Of a stretch of 39,592 bases of DNA, positions 7,871-15,659 are shown in pieces (position 1 is the first letter of the stretch; each line of letters opens with the position of its first letter). The notes under the pieces were generated by a model that had not been told where the DNA came from, did not search any database, and saw nothing but the letters and a program-made list of their open reading frames with translations. The translations under genes and the position numbers were made by a program. The stretch lies in contig JAPKZY010000030.1 of the NCBI GenBank assembly GCA_026393535.1, forward strand, positions 1 to 39,592. The letters run 5' to 3'. The DNA is from Actinomycetota bacterium (GTDB taxonomy: Bacteria > Actinomycetota > Acidimicrobiia > Acidimicrobiales > Ilumatobacteraceae).

Positions 7871-7958
7871 TGGAGGAAGGAGGGGGATTTGAACCCCCGG
7901 AGAGTTACCCCTCAATGGTTTTCGAAACCATCCCATTCGGCCGCTCTGGCACCCTTCC
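7871..7958 (-). tRNA. tRNA-Ser (anticodon CGA)
   Basis: A class II tRNA with a long variable arm, read on the minus strand from GGAAGGG at 7958. The anticodon stem ATGGT/ACCAT encloses loop TTCGAAA, giving anticodon CGA (codon UCG). The variable arm is GAGGGG-TAA-CTCTCC-like, the T arm is GGGGG-TTCAAAT-CCCCC, and the acceptor 3' strand is TCCTTCC. CCA is encoded (7873-7871). The base between the acceptor stem and CCA, position 73, is T, whereas bacterial tRNA-Ser normally has G73. The first acceptor pair set ends in a G-U (G7-U66). Confidence 0.93.
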
Positions 7959-8003
7959 GCTCCTCAACGATAGCGGTGCGAATAGCCGTGCCCACTGAGG
8001 AAA

Positions 8004-9389
8004 CTACGCCACTTGATTTGCTTTATTGGGTTGGAAGATTGATACGGCGGCGGCGGCAACTGCGAAACAAATTGCCACTTTCCAACCATTGCGGAATCCT
8101 TCGATTCCTTTCGTTTGTGACTGCACCGTCACCACAAGTGCTACTCCAACAGCTGCACCCACTTGACGGAAGGTGTTGTTAATTGCACTACCCACTGCGA
8201 ATCGATTTTGAGGCAAACGAAGAACCGTGCACGCAGAGAGCGGCGGGAATGTTGAGCCAAGTCCGATTCCGAGAAAAAACATGATTGGCAAGAATGGAAA
8301 CCACGGAGTTGGATTCGTATGCAAAAACAACACAGAGGTCATCACGGTGCTTGCCATAATCATTGGTCCTGCGATGAGAAGTCGTCTGTAACCGATAGCT
8401 GCCATCTTGCGACCAACAATCATTGACGTGACTGCCACCGTGATTGGTGAAAGCACTGAAAACCAACCGGCCTTTGTGGCACTGAATTGCCAAATGGTTC
8501 GCTGAAACAAAACGTTATTTAAAATATTTCCGCTGAATGCAGCGCCATAGAGAAAAGTTGAAATGTTTGCCAAAGTAAATGTGCGTTCTTTGAACAACTC
8601 AGCGGGCAGCAACGGATCACTGTGATGAACAGATCTCCACGCAACGATTAACCCGAATGACAAGGCGATTGCAAACAGTGTGAGTACTGATGAGTCGGCC
8701 CATCCCATAGTTTCTGAACGCGAGATTCCCCACACCAATGAGCCAACTGCGACAGTGAACACTACTGCAGCCAAAATGTCTGGCCGCGAACCTTTCATTC
8801 GTTGTGATTCAGATGTCACCCGCCATGCAAGAACCAAGGTGATGAAACAAATGGGCACGTTGATCCAGAATGCCGAACGCCATCCGAATGAGGAAACAAA
8901 GAATGCTCCGAGAGTGGGTCCCGATGCAACTCCAAGTGCACCAATAGAACCGACCCACGCCATTACTTGTCCACGCTTTTCTGCGGGGAATACACCAAGT
9001 AACAACCCTGTCGAAGCTGGCACCATCATCGCTCCACCGACTCCTTGCACGGCGCGACCAGCAATGAGAAGTCCCATCGTTGACGCAATTGCGCACAGCA
9101 ACGAGCCCACCAAGAATAATCCAGTACCGGTTATGAAGAAACGTTTACGACCTGCTTGATCAGCAAGTCGGCCAGACACCACAAGCAGCGAACCAAACAA
9201 AATGGAATATGCAGTCACTACCCACGCAATGGTGGATGCCGGATCTTTCGGAAAACTTTTATGAATTTCAAAAAACGCCACGTTGACAATCGAAAGATCC
9301 AATGCCGATATGTAGCTCGCTATCGCGCACACGGTAAACGTGGCCCATGGACTAAAAACTTTACGAGTCGGTGTGTCAGTAATTGACAT
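8004..9389 (-). CDS. MFS drug exporter, DHA2 (EmrB/QacA) type
   Basis: A 461-aa multi-pass membrane protein of the DHA2 family, usually 14 transmembrane helices and proton-driven export of drugs or metabolites. Near the N-terminus SALDLSIVNVAFFEI is the family motif of helix 1. SGRLADQAGRKRF is motif A in the loop between helices 2 and 3, and AVQGVGGAMMVPAS is motif B in helix 4. GLLLGVFPAEKRGQVMAW follows as usual. The start at 9389 is preferred over 9407 because a GGGGGGA run sits at ribosome-site distance before it. It lies downstream of tadA on the same strand, about 56 bases away. A paralogue with the same motifs is encoded at 28342-29805. The substrate is unknown. Confidence 0.88.
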   Translation of the reverse strand: MSITDTPTRKVFSPWATFTVCAIASYISALDLSIVNVAFFEIHKSFPKDPASTIAWVVTAYSILFGSLLVVSGRLADQAGRKRFFITGTGLFLVGSLLCAIASTMGLLIAGRAVQGVGGAMMVPASTGLLLGVFPAEKRGQVMAWVGSIGALGVASGPTLGAFFVSSFGWRSAFWINVPICFITLVLAWRVTSESQRMKGSRPDILAAVVFTVAVGSLVWGISRSETMGWADSSVLTLFAIALSFGLIVAWRSVHHSDPLLPAELFKERTFTLANISTFLYGAAFSGNILNNVLFQRTIWQFSATKAGWFSVLSPITVAVTSMIVGRKMAAIGYRRLLIAGPMIMASTVMTSVLFLHTNPTPWFPFLPIMFFLGIGLGSTFPPLSACTVLRLPQNRFAVGSAINNTFRQVGAAVGVALVVTVQSQTKGIEGFRNGWKVAICFAVAAAAVSIFQPNKANQVA

Positions 9390-9445
9390 GAATTCCCCCC
9401 GAACCATGCACGCTTTCCAGCGGATAACTAACGGTACTACGAGTT

Positions 9446-9910
9446 CTACGAACGCTTAGAGGCGAAAAACTCTTTCAACAGTGCTGCTGACTCATCAGCA
9501 AGCAATCCGTGTTCTACGGGTGGGTTGTGGCCAAGGCGAGGATCACTCATCACGTTGTACAGACTGGCCGTAGCACCGGCTTCAAAATTGGCAGCACCAT
9601 AGACAAGTCGGCCAATGCGCGATGATTGCGCAGCACCTGCACACATGACACATGGTTCAAGAGTGACAACAAGCGTGCACTCGTCTAAACGCCAACTACC
9701 AAGCTGTTGGCTTGCATCGCGCAATGCCAACACTTCTGCATGGGCAGTTGGGTCGTTAGCGAATTCTCGTTCGTTATGACGACGGGCAATAATTTCGCCG
9801 TTGTGAAGCACGACAGCACCCACCGGTACGTCGCCGTGCGCGAAGGCAAGGCGCGCTTCATCGAGCGCAACCCGCATGGCTTCGAGGTGAATATTTGACT
9901 GATCTGTCAT
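9446..9910 (-). CDS. tadA: tRNA-specific adenosine deaminase
   Basis: TadA converts A34 to inosine in the anticodon of tRNA-Arg(ACG), letting it read CGU, CGC and CGA. The 154-aa protein has the deaminase zinc motifs: HAEVLALRDA (His ligand and the proton-shuttling Glu) and PCVMCAGA (two Cys ligands). GDVPVGAVV lies in the N-terminal strand, and a C-terminal helix with FFASKRS closes the fold. The open frame runs upstream through a tRNA gene, so the real start is the ATG at 9910, or ATG 9877 (MRVALDEAR), which matches many TadA N-termini. The ATG at 9910 shares its A with the last base of the CCA of the upstream tRNA-Ser, so the message must arise by processing of the tRNA transcript or from an internal promoter. 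Confidence 0.92.
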   Translation of the reverse strand: MTDQSNIHLEAMRVALDEARLAFAHGDVPVGAVVLHNGEIIARRHNEREFANDPTAHAEVLALRDASQQLGSWRLDECTLVVTLEPCVMCAGAAQSSRIGRLVYGAANFEAGATASLYNVMSDPRLGHNPPVEHGLLADESAALLKEFFASKRS

Positions 9911-9997
9911 GGCGGAAGGGGTGGGATTCGAACCCACGGAAGCTTTCACTTCACACGCTTTCCAAGCGTGCCGGTTCGGCCGCTCTCGCACCCTTCC
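9910..9997 (-). tRNA. tRNA-Ser (anticodon GGA)
   Basis: Minus-strand class II tRNA: acceptor GGAAGGG (9997-9991) pairs with CCCTTCC (9920-9914), followed by G73 and an encoded CCA (9912-9910). The anticodon stem CACGC/GCGTG encloses TTGGAAA, giving anticodon GGA (codons UCC and UCU). The long variable arm is GAAGTGAAAGCTTC-like, and the T arm is GTGGG-TTCGAAT-CCCAC. The last A of CCA is the first base of the tadA ATG. Confidence 0.96.
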
Positions 9998-10089
9998 AGG
10001 TGGTTGTATCGCTACAACTACGGGTGGTCAGGCTAACTGGCTTGTACGCTGGAACCCTCAACGACTTCGGGTTCGCCCGTGGGTGGTGA

Positions 10090-10193
10090 GGTGGCGGTCG
10101 GGTCCTGTGCGACGATCGCCCGTAAACCAGGTCAGGTCCTGACGGAAGCAGCCTCCACGCGGGAACGATCGTGCGCCGCAGATCGCCTGGCCG
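10090..10193 (+). ncRNA. ffs: Signal recognition particle RNA (small, 4.5S-type)
   Basis: The conserved SRP domain IV is unmistakable: CCAGGTCAGGTCCTGACG followed by GAAGCAGCC (about 10127-10152), the Ffh-binding asymmetric loop and tetraloop region. Outer helices support a hairpin RNA of about 100 nt. GGCGGTC (10093-10099) pairs with GATCGCC (10181-10187), and GCGACGATCG (about 10109-10118) pairs with CGATCGTGCGC (10167-10177). The exact ends are approximate. It sits next to tadA and a tRNA-Ser, a neighbourhood also seen in Bacillus (tadA-scr-dnaX-recR). Confidence 0.88.
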
Positions 10194-10260
10194 TCACTTC
10201 ACTGCCCATGGGTCCGAATCGCTGGGGCTCGAAGGACTCCTAAGAAACTTATCCACACCC

Positions 10261-10266
10261 TAAGAT
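10261..10266 (+). promoter_or_regulatory. Candidate -10 box for the Fn3 protein gene
   Basis: TAAGAT fits the actinobacterial TANNNT -10 consensus and lies six bases before the GTG start at 10273, the spacing expected for a leaderless transcript. No convincing -35 is visible. Confidence 0.4.
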
Positions 10267-10272
10267 GATTAG

Positions 10273-11838
10273 GTGTTGAAAAGCTTCAGTTTCCGTTCCC
10301 CTCGCGCCCTCGTTGCCGCCCTCATCGCCACCATGGTGGCAATTGCGCCGTTGCCATTGTCCACAGAATCAGCGAGCGCGGCCACATTCCCAACAACAAC
10401 CGGGACCTACATCATTGAGAAAATCACATGGTCTTGTGCCTGCACTGTGGATTCAACCAAGCCTCCCGCGCTTTCAAGCTTTGATGTGAAGGTTGATGGA
10501 GTTCCAAATCCAGTTACCGCATTTAGCGTAATTGGATCAGCCATTATCGATCTCACGCTCACAACCACTGTGTACAGCGGCTCGGTTATCACTCTCACGT
10601 ACAACGCACCAGCTATCGACAACACAAACCCAAGTTCTAACTTCGCGCTACAAAAATCAAACGGTGAAGACTACGTCTCCTTCACTTTGACCATTACAAA
10701 TATGGGGGGCTCACGCCCTGAACCAAATGCTCCGGGAGTTCCCACTGTGGTTGCAGGTGAAGAGAGCGCAACAATCACAGTGACCGCACCAACAAGTGGC
10801 AGGACACCGACGTCTTATGAAGTCACTGCCTCGCCCGGTGGAGCTAAATGCACCGTCACCGGTGCATCAGGATCATGCACAATCAATGGCCTTACAGCAG
10901 GCACTGCGTACACATTCACAACTGTCGCAAAGAGACTTACATATGACTCTGCTGCAAGCGCTGCATCTGCAGCGACCACAGTCCTCGCAAAGTCTGCGCC
11001 GAATACTCCGGGAGTTCCCACGGTTGTCGCTGGTGAAGAAAGTGCAACCATCACAGTGACCGCACCAACAGGTGGCGTTGCACCTACGTCATATGAAGTC
11101 ACAGCAACACCAGGTGGCGCAAAATGCACAGTCACTGGCGCATCAGGATCTTGCACCATCTCTGGCCTCACAGCTGGCACTGCATACACATTTACAACTA
11201 TCGCAAAAGTAAGCACCGGGGATTCCAGTGCAAGCACTGCATCAGCTTCGACAACTGTTCTTACCAAAACAACGACAACTACAACAGTTCCAACGTCGAC
11301 AACAACAACCGTGCCAGTTTCCACTACAACGACAACTGTTCCAGCTGGTTATACGCCATCATGGGATAAAGAACCTCTGACAGATTCCGAAACAGATGCA
11401 AACACTGTCGGATACTTTCCTGCGACGTCTCCCGGAGTCATCATCATCACCGATGAGTTTGGTTTCACGCTCGACAAGAAGAACGGCATCAAGCCAAAGA
11501 TTCGCATGAAGAACTATGCCGGCAAGATCAAAATGTCCATTTCTTCGACCTACAAGGTGGGCGCTAAAACTGTGAAATACAAGTGCGGATTTGCAGCATT
11601 CGGTACCGCAAAGAAGATCAAGAATGCCAAGTGGCGTTGGTACACACCAAAGAAGGCATGCATTCTGCCTGCCCCACTTGTCGCTGCGGTTCGTGCGAAC
11701 ACTGCAACACTTTCTGCATCAGGCAAGTGGACACGTCAATGGTTAACAACTTCTAAGAAGGCGCGCCCGGACAAAACCAAAATCAAACCGCGTACTTTGA
11801 AGTACACGATGAAAGCGAAACCCGCAGCAGTTAAGTAA
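10273..11838 (+). CDS. Secreted protein with two fibronectin type III repeats and Thr-rich linker
   Basis: A 521-aa exported protein of unknown function with a GTG start. The signal peptide covers about residues 1-38 (Arg-rich n-region, Ala-rich core, ASAA cleavage site). An N-terminal domain (about 39-150) with WSCACTVDSTKP and a beta-rich pattern is of the type seen in bacterial surface adhesin-like proteins. Two fibronectin III modules of exactly 92 residues each follow (151-242 and 243-334), each holding PGVPTVVAGEESATITVTAP and a Cys pair in AKCTVTGASGSCTI. A TTTTTVP linker (about 335-360) leads to a basic C-terminal domain with Cys residues (KYKCGFAAF ... KKACILPAP). The repeated Fn3 modules and linker suggest a cell-surface or extracellular binding protein. 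It is a monocistronic gene convergent with the exonuclease gene. Confidence 0.8.
   Translation: MLKSFSFRSPRALVAALIATMVAIAPLPLSTESASAATFPTTTGTYIIEKITWSCACTVDSTKPPALSSFDVKVDGVPNPVTAFSVIGSAIIDLTLTTTVYSGSVITLTYNAPAIDNTNPSSNFALQKSNGEDYVSFTLTITNMGGSRPEPNAPGVPTVVAGEESATITVTAPTSGRTPTSYEVTASPGGAKCTVTGASGSCTINGLTAGTAYTFTTVAKRLTYDSAASAASAATTVLAKSAPNTPGVPTVVAGEESATITVTAPTGGVAPTSYEVTATPGGAKCTVTGASGSCTISGLTAGTAYTFTTIAKVSTGDSSASTASASTTVLTKTTTTTTVPTSTTTTVPVSTTTTTVPAGYTPSWDKEPLTDSETDANTVGYFPATSPGVIIITDEFGFTLDKKNGIKPKIRMKNYAGKIKMSISSTYKVGAKTVKYKCGFAAFGTAKKIKNAKWRWYTPKKACILPAPLVAAVRANTATLSASGKWTRQWLTTSKKARPDKTKIKPRTLKYTMKAKPAAVK
10723..11274 (+). repeat. Tandem 276-base repeat (two Fn3 modules)
   Basis: Two in-frame copies, 10723-10998 and 10999-11274, have a period of exactly 276 bases (92 codons). 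The proteins are near identical over the first 75 residues, whereas the DNA differs at many third codon positions. The duplication is therefore not recent, and the amino-acid sequence has been held by selection. Confidence 0.85.
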
Positions 11839-12735
11839 TTAGCTTCGGCGACCGACCATGGCGCGCTCTGTGCGTTCCACTAAGTCAGTCATGTTCAGCT
11901 GTTTAGCAATTGCGCCTAAATCTTTTGTAGGTCCGCGCCATTCCCAGTCGTCAACCAACCCAAGCGGCACATCGTCAGAAACATCTGTGACAACGGTTGC
12001 AACTTGTTTAAACAATTCAGCCATGGGGCGTTGGTCACGCAATGTTGCTGCAAGCTTTGCTGCCCCACGCACCACAACACCATCAGTTGTCCATTGCGCT
12101 TCACTATCGGGAATGTCACCAATATGTAGGTAACGCGACAACACAGACGTTGCACTTTTTGCTCCCCACCCTGGCAGACCAGGGAAACCATCTGCTGTGT
12201 CTCCGACTAGTCCTAGCCAGTCCGCGATGCTTGCAGGACCAACACCAAACTTTTCGATGATTGCAGTCTCGTTCACAATGAGATCATTGCGACGGTCGTA
12301 CTGCACCACGCGGTTACCAACAACACATTGTCCTAGATCTTTATCAGGCGTGATCATCTGCACCTGATCAACGCGGTCATCTAGTGATGCGATCAACGCA
12401 CCAGCGGCGAGACCATCGTCTGCTTCGTACTTCACCATTGGCCACACCGGAACACCGAGTGCGCGCAATGCATCTTCCATGAGGGGAATTTGGTCGAGAA
12501 TTTCGGCTTCCATTCCGTCAGACGTTTTGTAACCCTCATACATCTGGTTACGAAAACTTTCAATTACATGGTCTACGGCGACTGTGACATGCGTTGCGCC
12601 GCCAACAAGTAACTGCAACGTTGAGGTCACCACGCCGCGAGTTGCAGCCAATGGGGGCGGACTGCTGTGACGAACGGCCTGACCAAAGTGTTGGCGGTAT
12701 AACTCGTAGGTTCCGTCGATGAGGTGAACAATCAT
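11839..12735 (-). CDS. 5'-3' exonuclease / flap endonuclease (Pol I N-terminal domain type)
   Basis: A stand-alone 298-aa enzyme of the 5'-3' exonuclease (FEN) family, homologous to the N-terminal domain of DNA polymerase I. It removes RNA primers and flaps. The acidic metal-binding residues are visible in order: LIDGTYELYRQ near the N-terminus, VAVDH, KYEADDGLAA (about residues 102-111), ITPDKDLGQCV, then GLVGDTADGFPGLPGWGAKSA with the helix-hairpin-helix that grips DNA (about 178-198). The length is usual for the family. It stops immediately after the convergent Fn3 gene with no spacer. It is a likely backup or partner of a full-length Pol I encoded elsewhere. Confidence 0.9.
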   Translation of the reverse strand: MIVHLIDGTYELYRQHFGQAVRHSSPPPLAATRGVVTSTLQLLVGGATHVTVAVDHVIESFRNQMYEGYKTSDGMEAEILDQIPLMEDALRALGVPVWPMVKYEADDGLAAGALIASLDDRVDQVQMITPDKDLGQCVVGNRVVQYDRRNDLIVNETAIIEKFGVGPASIADWLGLVGDTADGFPGLPGWGAKSATSVLSRYLHIGDIPDSEAQWTTDGVVVRGAAKLAATLRDQRPMAELFKQVATVVTDVSDDVPLGLVDDWEWRGPTKDLGAIAKQLNMTDLVERTERAMVGRRS

Positions 12736-12848
12736 GGTTCTTCAGTATCGCAGGCTTGGTTGTCGTTGCCGTAAAAACCCAATACCATTGCCGATATGGG
12801 AAATGGTTGCGTGCGCAACTATATACCACTGATCCGAAAGGTCCACAT

Positions 12849-13811
12849 ATGCCTGCAGTTACCGCCGATACCCTCACGCTTCCTCGTATTGAAGCGCCAA
12901 CAGTTCTTGCCCAGGATCGTCCACTCATTTCGCTCACCACTGCCCCTAGCGGTTTCGAAGGCGTAGGCTTTCCTGTGCGCCGCGCATTCGCCGGCATTCC
13001 GAAAGAAGTACTTGATCCGTTCATCATGATGGACCAAATGGGTTCAGTTGATTACCCACCGTATGAAGCGCGCGGAACTGACTGGCATCCACATCGCGGA
13101 TTCGAAACTGTTACCTACATCATGGATGGCGCATTCATTCACCAGGACTCACACGGTGGTGGCGGAATCATTAAAGATGGTTCAACACAATGGATGACTG
13201 CTGGCGGTGGGATCTTGCATATTGAAACTCCACCAGAACAACTAGTAATTAGTGGAGGCCTCTTTCACGGCTTGCAGTTGTGGGTGAACTTACCTGCAGC
13301 ACAAAAAATGATTGCGCCTGCGTATCAAAACCTTGATGCAGATCAGGTGAAGTTGTTTACGACTCCTGATGCCGGAACATTGGTGCGACTTATTGCCGGT
13401 GACATTGCGGGCATTCAAGGGCCAGGCTCAACGCGCACACCAATTGTTATGGCGCACGCAACAATTCTTCGCGGATCACAAATGGTGCTTCCGTGGAACC
13501 CTGCCTTCAACGCACTTGCACACGTTGTAAAAGGTTCAGGTTTTGTCGGCATCGATCATCATTCGTTCATTGTCGGACAAACAGCTGTGTTCGGTACTGG
13601 CGATTCCATCACGTTGGCGGCGTCACCACATGAAGCACTTGATGTGATCTTGCTTGGCGGCCAACCAATCGGTGAACCAGTGGAACAATACGGTCCGTTC
13701 GTAATGAATACGCGTGCAGAACTGCAGCAAGCTATGGATGATTACCAACGCGGACGTCTAGGCACAGTTCCTTCAGGTGGCGTGCAGCCGTATCGCGGCC
13801 CACGCAAGTAA
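12849..13811 (+). CDS. Pirin family protein
   Basis: A 320-aa bicupin. The N-terminal cupin holds the pirin metal site: DWHPHRGFETVTY supplies two His, and GGGILHIETPPEQ supplies the third His and the Glu. GLQLWVNLPAAQKM is the family signature after it, and the C-terminal pirin domain covers about residues 200-300. Pirins bind iron; some have quercetin 2,3-dioxygenase activity and others act as redox-sensitive transcription co-regulators, so the role here is open. The open frame extends back to 12756, but ATG 12849 has a GAAAGG ribosome site at proper distance. The 113-base interval to the divergent exonuclease gene is AT-richer and holds TATATA near 12820. Confidence 0.88.
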   Translation: MPAVTADTLTLPRIEAPTVLAQDRPLISLTTAPSGFEGVGFPVRRAFAGIPKEVLDPFIMMDQMGSVDYPPYEARGTDWHPHRGFETVTYIMDGAFIHQDSHGGGGIIKDGSTQWMTAGGGILHIETPPEQLVISGGLFHGLQLWVNLPAAQKMIAPAYQNLDADQVKLFTTPDAGTLVRLIAGDIAGIQGPGSTRTPIVMAHATILRGSQMVLPWNPAFNALAHVVKGSGFVGIDHHSFIVGQTAVFGTGDSITLAASPHEALDVILLGGQPIGEPVEQYGPFVMNTRAELQQAMDDYQRGRLGTVPSGGVQPYRGPRK

Positions 13812-14549
13812 CTAACTGACTTGAGTCAGTCCACCATCGACAACGAAAATTTGTCCGGTGACGTACTTGTTACGAACCAATGCAAGAACTGCTTCTGCAC
13901 AATCGTCTGCCGTAGCTGAGCGCTTTAGTGGTGCCATTGCTGCAACACCTGCATGTTGTGTTGCCCAATCTTTAGTCCATGGTGTTTCCACCAACCCAGG
14001 AGCAACTGCATTATGACGCACTGGCCCGTGGCTCTTTGCCATGAGGCGAGTCATTTGGTTTAGTGCTGCCTTTGTCATTGAGTAAGCAATGGAAGAACCC
14101 ATCGGACGAACACCAGCAACGGAAGTGATGTTGACAACGTTGCCATCTTCAGACTTACGCAAGTGAGGCATAGCCATCTTTGTGAGTTGCCATGTACCAA
14201 ACACGTTCACTTCAAATGTGCGTTCAAAGATTTCATCTGTCAGTGCTTCAAGATCGCCGTGTGGAACCAATGTGGTCCACCCAGCATTGTTTACCAGAAG
14301 GTCTAACTTGCCAAACTTTGCAATGGTGCCATTGATGAGATTCTCGCACTGTGCTTTGTCGCTGATGTCGGCTTGTATATAGATGGCACCGTTCGGAAGT
14401 GAAGCAGCCAGTTTCTCCCCTGCCTCAACAGAACTTGCTGAGTTCACCACAACATGCGCGCCTAATTCAGCGAGACGTTGTGCGGTGCGCTCACCAATAC
14501 CACTTGATGAACCGGTGACTATTGCGACCATTCCTGATAATTCCGACAT
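13812..14549 (-). CDS. Short-chain dehydrogenase/reductase
   Basis: A 245-aa classical SDR oxidoreductase that uses NAD(P). The cofactor site TGSSSGIG lies at residues 12-19, NNAG at about 86-89, the catalytic Ser in NITSVAG, and YSMTK (Tyr and Lys) at about 154-158. The C-terminal end is FVVDGGLTQVS. It resembles 3-oxoacyl-ACP reductase-like and glucose dehydrogenase-like members; the substrate is not predictable. The loop GPVRHNAVAPGLVETPW is the usual substrate-loop entry. It follows the prepilin peptidase gene on the same strand by 24 bases. A small perfect hairpin (ACTGAC-TTGA-GTCAGT, 13815-13830) covers its last codons. Confidence 0.9.
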   Translation of the reverse strand: MSELSGMVAIVTGSSSGIGERTAQRLAELGAHVVVNSASSVEAGEKLAASLPNGAIYIQADISDKAQCENLINGTIAKFGKLDLLVNNAGWTTLVPHGDLEALTDEIFERTFEVNVFGTWQLTKMAMPHLRKSEDGNVVNITSVAGVRPMGSSIAYSMTKAALNQMTRLMAKSHGPVRHNAVAPGLVETPWTKDWATQHAGVAAMAPLKRSATADDCAEAVLALVRNKYVTGQIFVVDGGLTQVS

Positions 14550-14573
14550 GTGAAACCCCTTACGTGTGTGAGG

Positions 14574-15224
14574 TCATCGTAGAACAGCGACGAGTGTTCC
14601 GACGATGAGAAAGGGGCCAAACGCGAAATGTGTATTTCTGTTGGCCTTTCGCGTAACCAGCAGAGCCACTGCAAAGAGGCCACCAACAAAGAAAGCTGCG
14701 ATGAGGCCAACCAATATCGCTTCATACGAGACCCATCCGAGATACAGACCAAGCAGACCGCCAAGCCCGACATCGCCTCCGCCTAAGTCACCGCGAGACA
14801 AAACCTCAAGCACTCGCAACATGCACCACATGCCGAACCCGCCAACGAACATGCCAAATACTGAGCCTGTGTTGTCAAAAAATGCGGAAAGAACGAGGAG
14901 TGGCATTGCGACCGCAATGGTGCGATACACAATGCGCCGAGGAAGGAGATGGGTGTCGATATCAATTAGCGACAACCACATGCCCGCGCCTACCAACACG
15001 CCGAATGTCAAAACTGTCAGGTCATGATCGAAGCGATGCGCAAGCAAGAAATACAGCGCAGTATTTATTGCCACCACAATGGGAGTGACTACTGAGGTGT
15101 CAGTGAAGTGTGACTCACCAAATGTTTCGACGGCCACGCGCACACGTGCAATATCGATGCGCGCACGAGTAATTGCTTTGTAACCGCTAGCGGCACCAAC
15201 AAGAGCAAAAACAATGTCACGCAT
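14574..15224 (-). CDS. Prepilin peptidase (A24 family, TadV/PilD-like)
   Basis: A 216-aa polytopic membrane aspartic protease that cleaves the leader of type IV or Flp prepilins. The two catalytic aspartates are visible in the two family motifs: LIDIDTHLLP (about residue 87) and GGGDVGLGGLLGLYLGW (about residue 149). About six hydrophobic helices cover the rest. It lacks the N-terminal Cys-rich methylase domain of full PilD enzymes, as do TadV/CpaA enzymes, although it is somewhat longer than the shortest of them. No pilus gene is adjacent, but a Tad operon without its own peptidase lies at 33.3-39.2 kb, so this is a candidate processing enzyme for it. A type IV pilus elsewhere in the genome is the alternative. 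Confidence 0.85.
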   Translation of the reverse strand: MRDIVFALVGAASGYKAITRARIDIARVRVAVETFGESHFTDTSVVTPIVVAINTALYFLLAHRFDHDLTVLTFGVLVGAGMWLSLIDIDTHLLPRRIVYRTIAVAMPLLVLSAFFDNTGSVFGMFVGGFGMWCMLRVLEVLSRGDLGGGDVGLGGLLGLYLGWVSYEAILVGLIAAFFVGGLFAVALLVTRKANRNTHFAFGPFLIVGTLVAVLR

Positions 15225-15238
15225 ATGACATGGAACAG

Positions 15239-15640
15239 TTATTCCTGAACGAGCTCGATCAGAGTGCCGAAGCTGCCCTTGGGGTGAATGAACGCAACAG
15301 TTGTGCCGCGACTACCCGGACGAGGTGCTTTATCAATGGGTGTTGCACCAGCAGCAATCATGCTGGCAAGAGCCTCTGCACAATTGTCAACACGGTATCC
15401 GATGTGATGAAGACCTTCGCCGCGCTTTTCAATTGCTTTTGCAACCGGTGAATCTGGGTTCGTCGGTGTGAGCAACTGAATGTAGCTTTCAGCAACTTTC
15501 AACAACGCTTCTTCAACGCCATCGCTCTCCACGACTTCGCGGTGATCAACAGTTGCACCAAATGCTTCTTGGTAATACTTGATCGCTGCTTCTAAATCGC
15601 GAACAGCAATTGCAACGTGGTCAATTTCAGTGAGAATCAT
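15239..15640 (-). CDS. mce: Methylmalonyl-CoA (ethylmalonyl-CoA) epimerase
   Basis: A 133-aa vicinal oxygen chelate (glyoxalase fold) protein that interconverts the epimers of methylmalonyl-CoA, and in some organisms ethylmalonyl-CoA. It has the expected metal ligands: His in EIDHVAIAVRDL near the N-terminus, Gln in ESYIQLLTP, His in GEGLHHIGYRVD, and Glu in GTLIELVQE at the very end. The longer open frame upstream runs through the end of the previous gene. ATG 15640 is chosen because AGAGGAAA lies just before it. It follows crotonyl-CoA carboxylase/reductase by 19 bases, which couples it to the ethylmalonyl-CoA pathway rather than to a mutase operon. Confidence 0.92.
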   Translation of the reverse strand: MILTEIDHVAIAVRDLEAAIKYYQEAFGATVDHREVVESDGVEEALLKVAESYIQLLTPTNPDSPVAKAIEKRGEGLHHIGYRVDNCAEALASMIAAGATPIDKAPRPGSRGTTVAFIHPKGSFGTLIELVQE

Positions 15641-15659
15641 TGTGTTTCCTCTGTAGTTT

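Noticed and set aside
8680-9159. Plus-strand open frame (159 codons) opposite the DHA2 exporter
   Set aside because: It is fully antisense to helices and motif A/B of the exporter and shows no recognisable features.
9911-9991. N-terminal extension of tadA upstream to 9991
   Set aside because: The extension would translate the tRNA-Ser gene. TadA homology begins only after the ATG at 9910.
9895-10142. Short open frames over the tRNA-Ser and SRP RNA region
   Set aside because: They overlap structured RNA genes and have no protein features.
10815-11324. Minus-strand open frame (169 codons) opposite the Fn3 repeats
   Set aside because: Its Val/Ala-rich repeated translation is the reverse shadow of the duplicated Fn3 DNA and Thr codons.
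13815-13830. ACTGAC-TTGA-GTCAGT hairpin between the pirin and SDR genes as a bidirectional terminator
   Set aside because: The 6-bp stem has no T tract on either side and lies in the SDR coding sequence; it may be chance.
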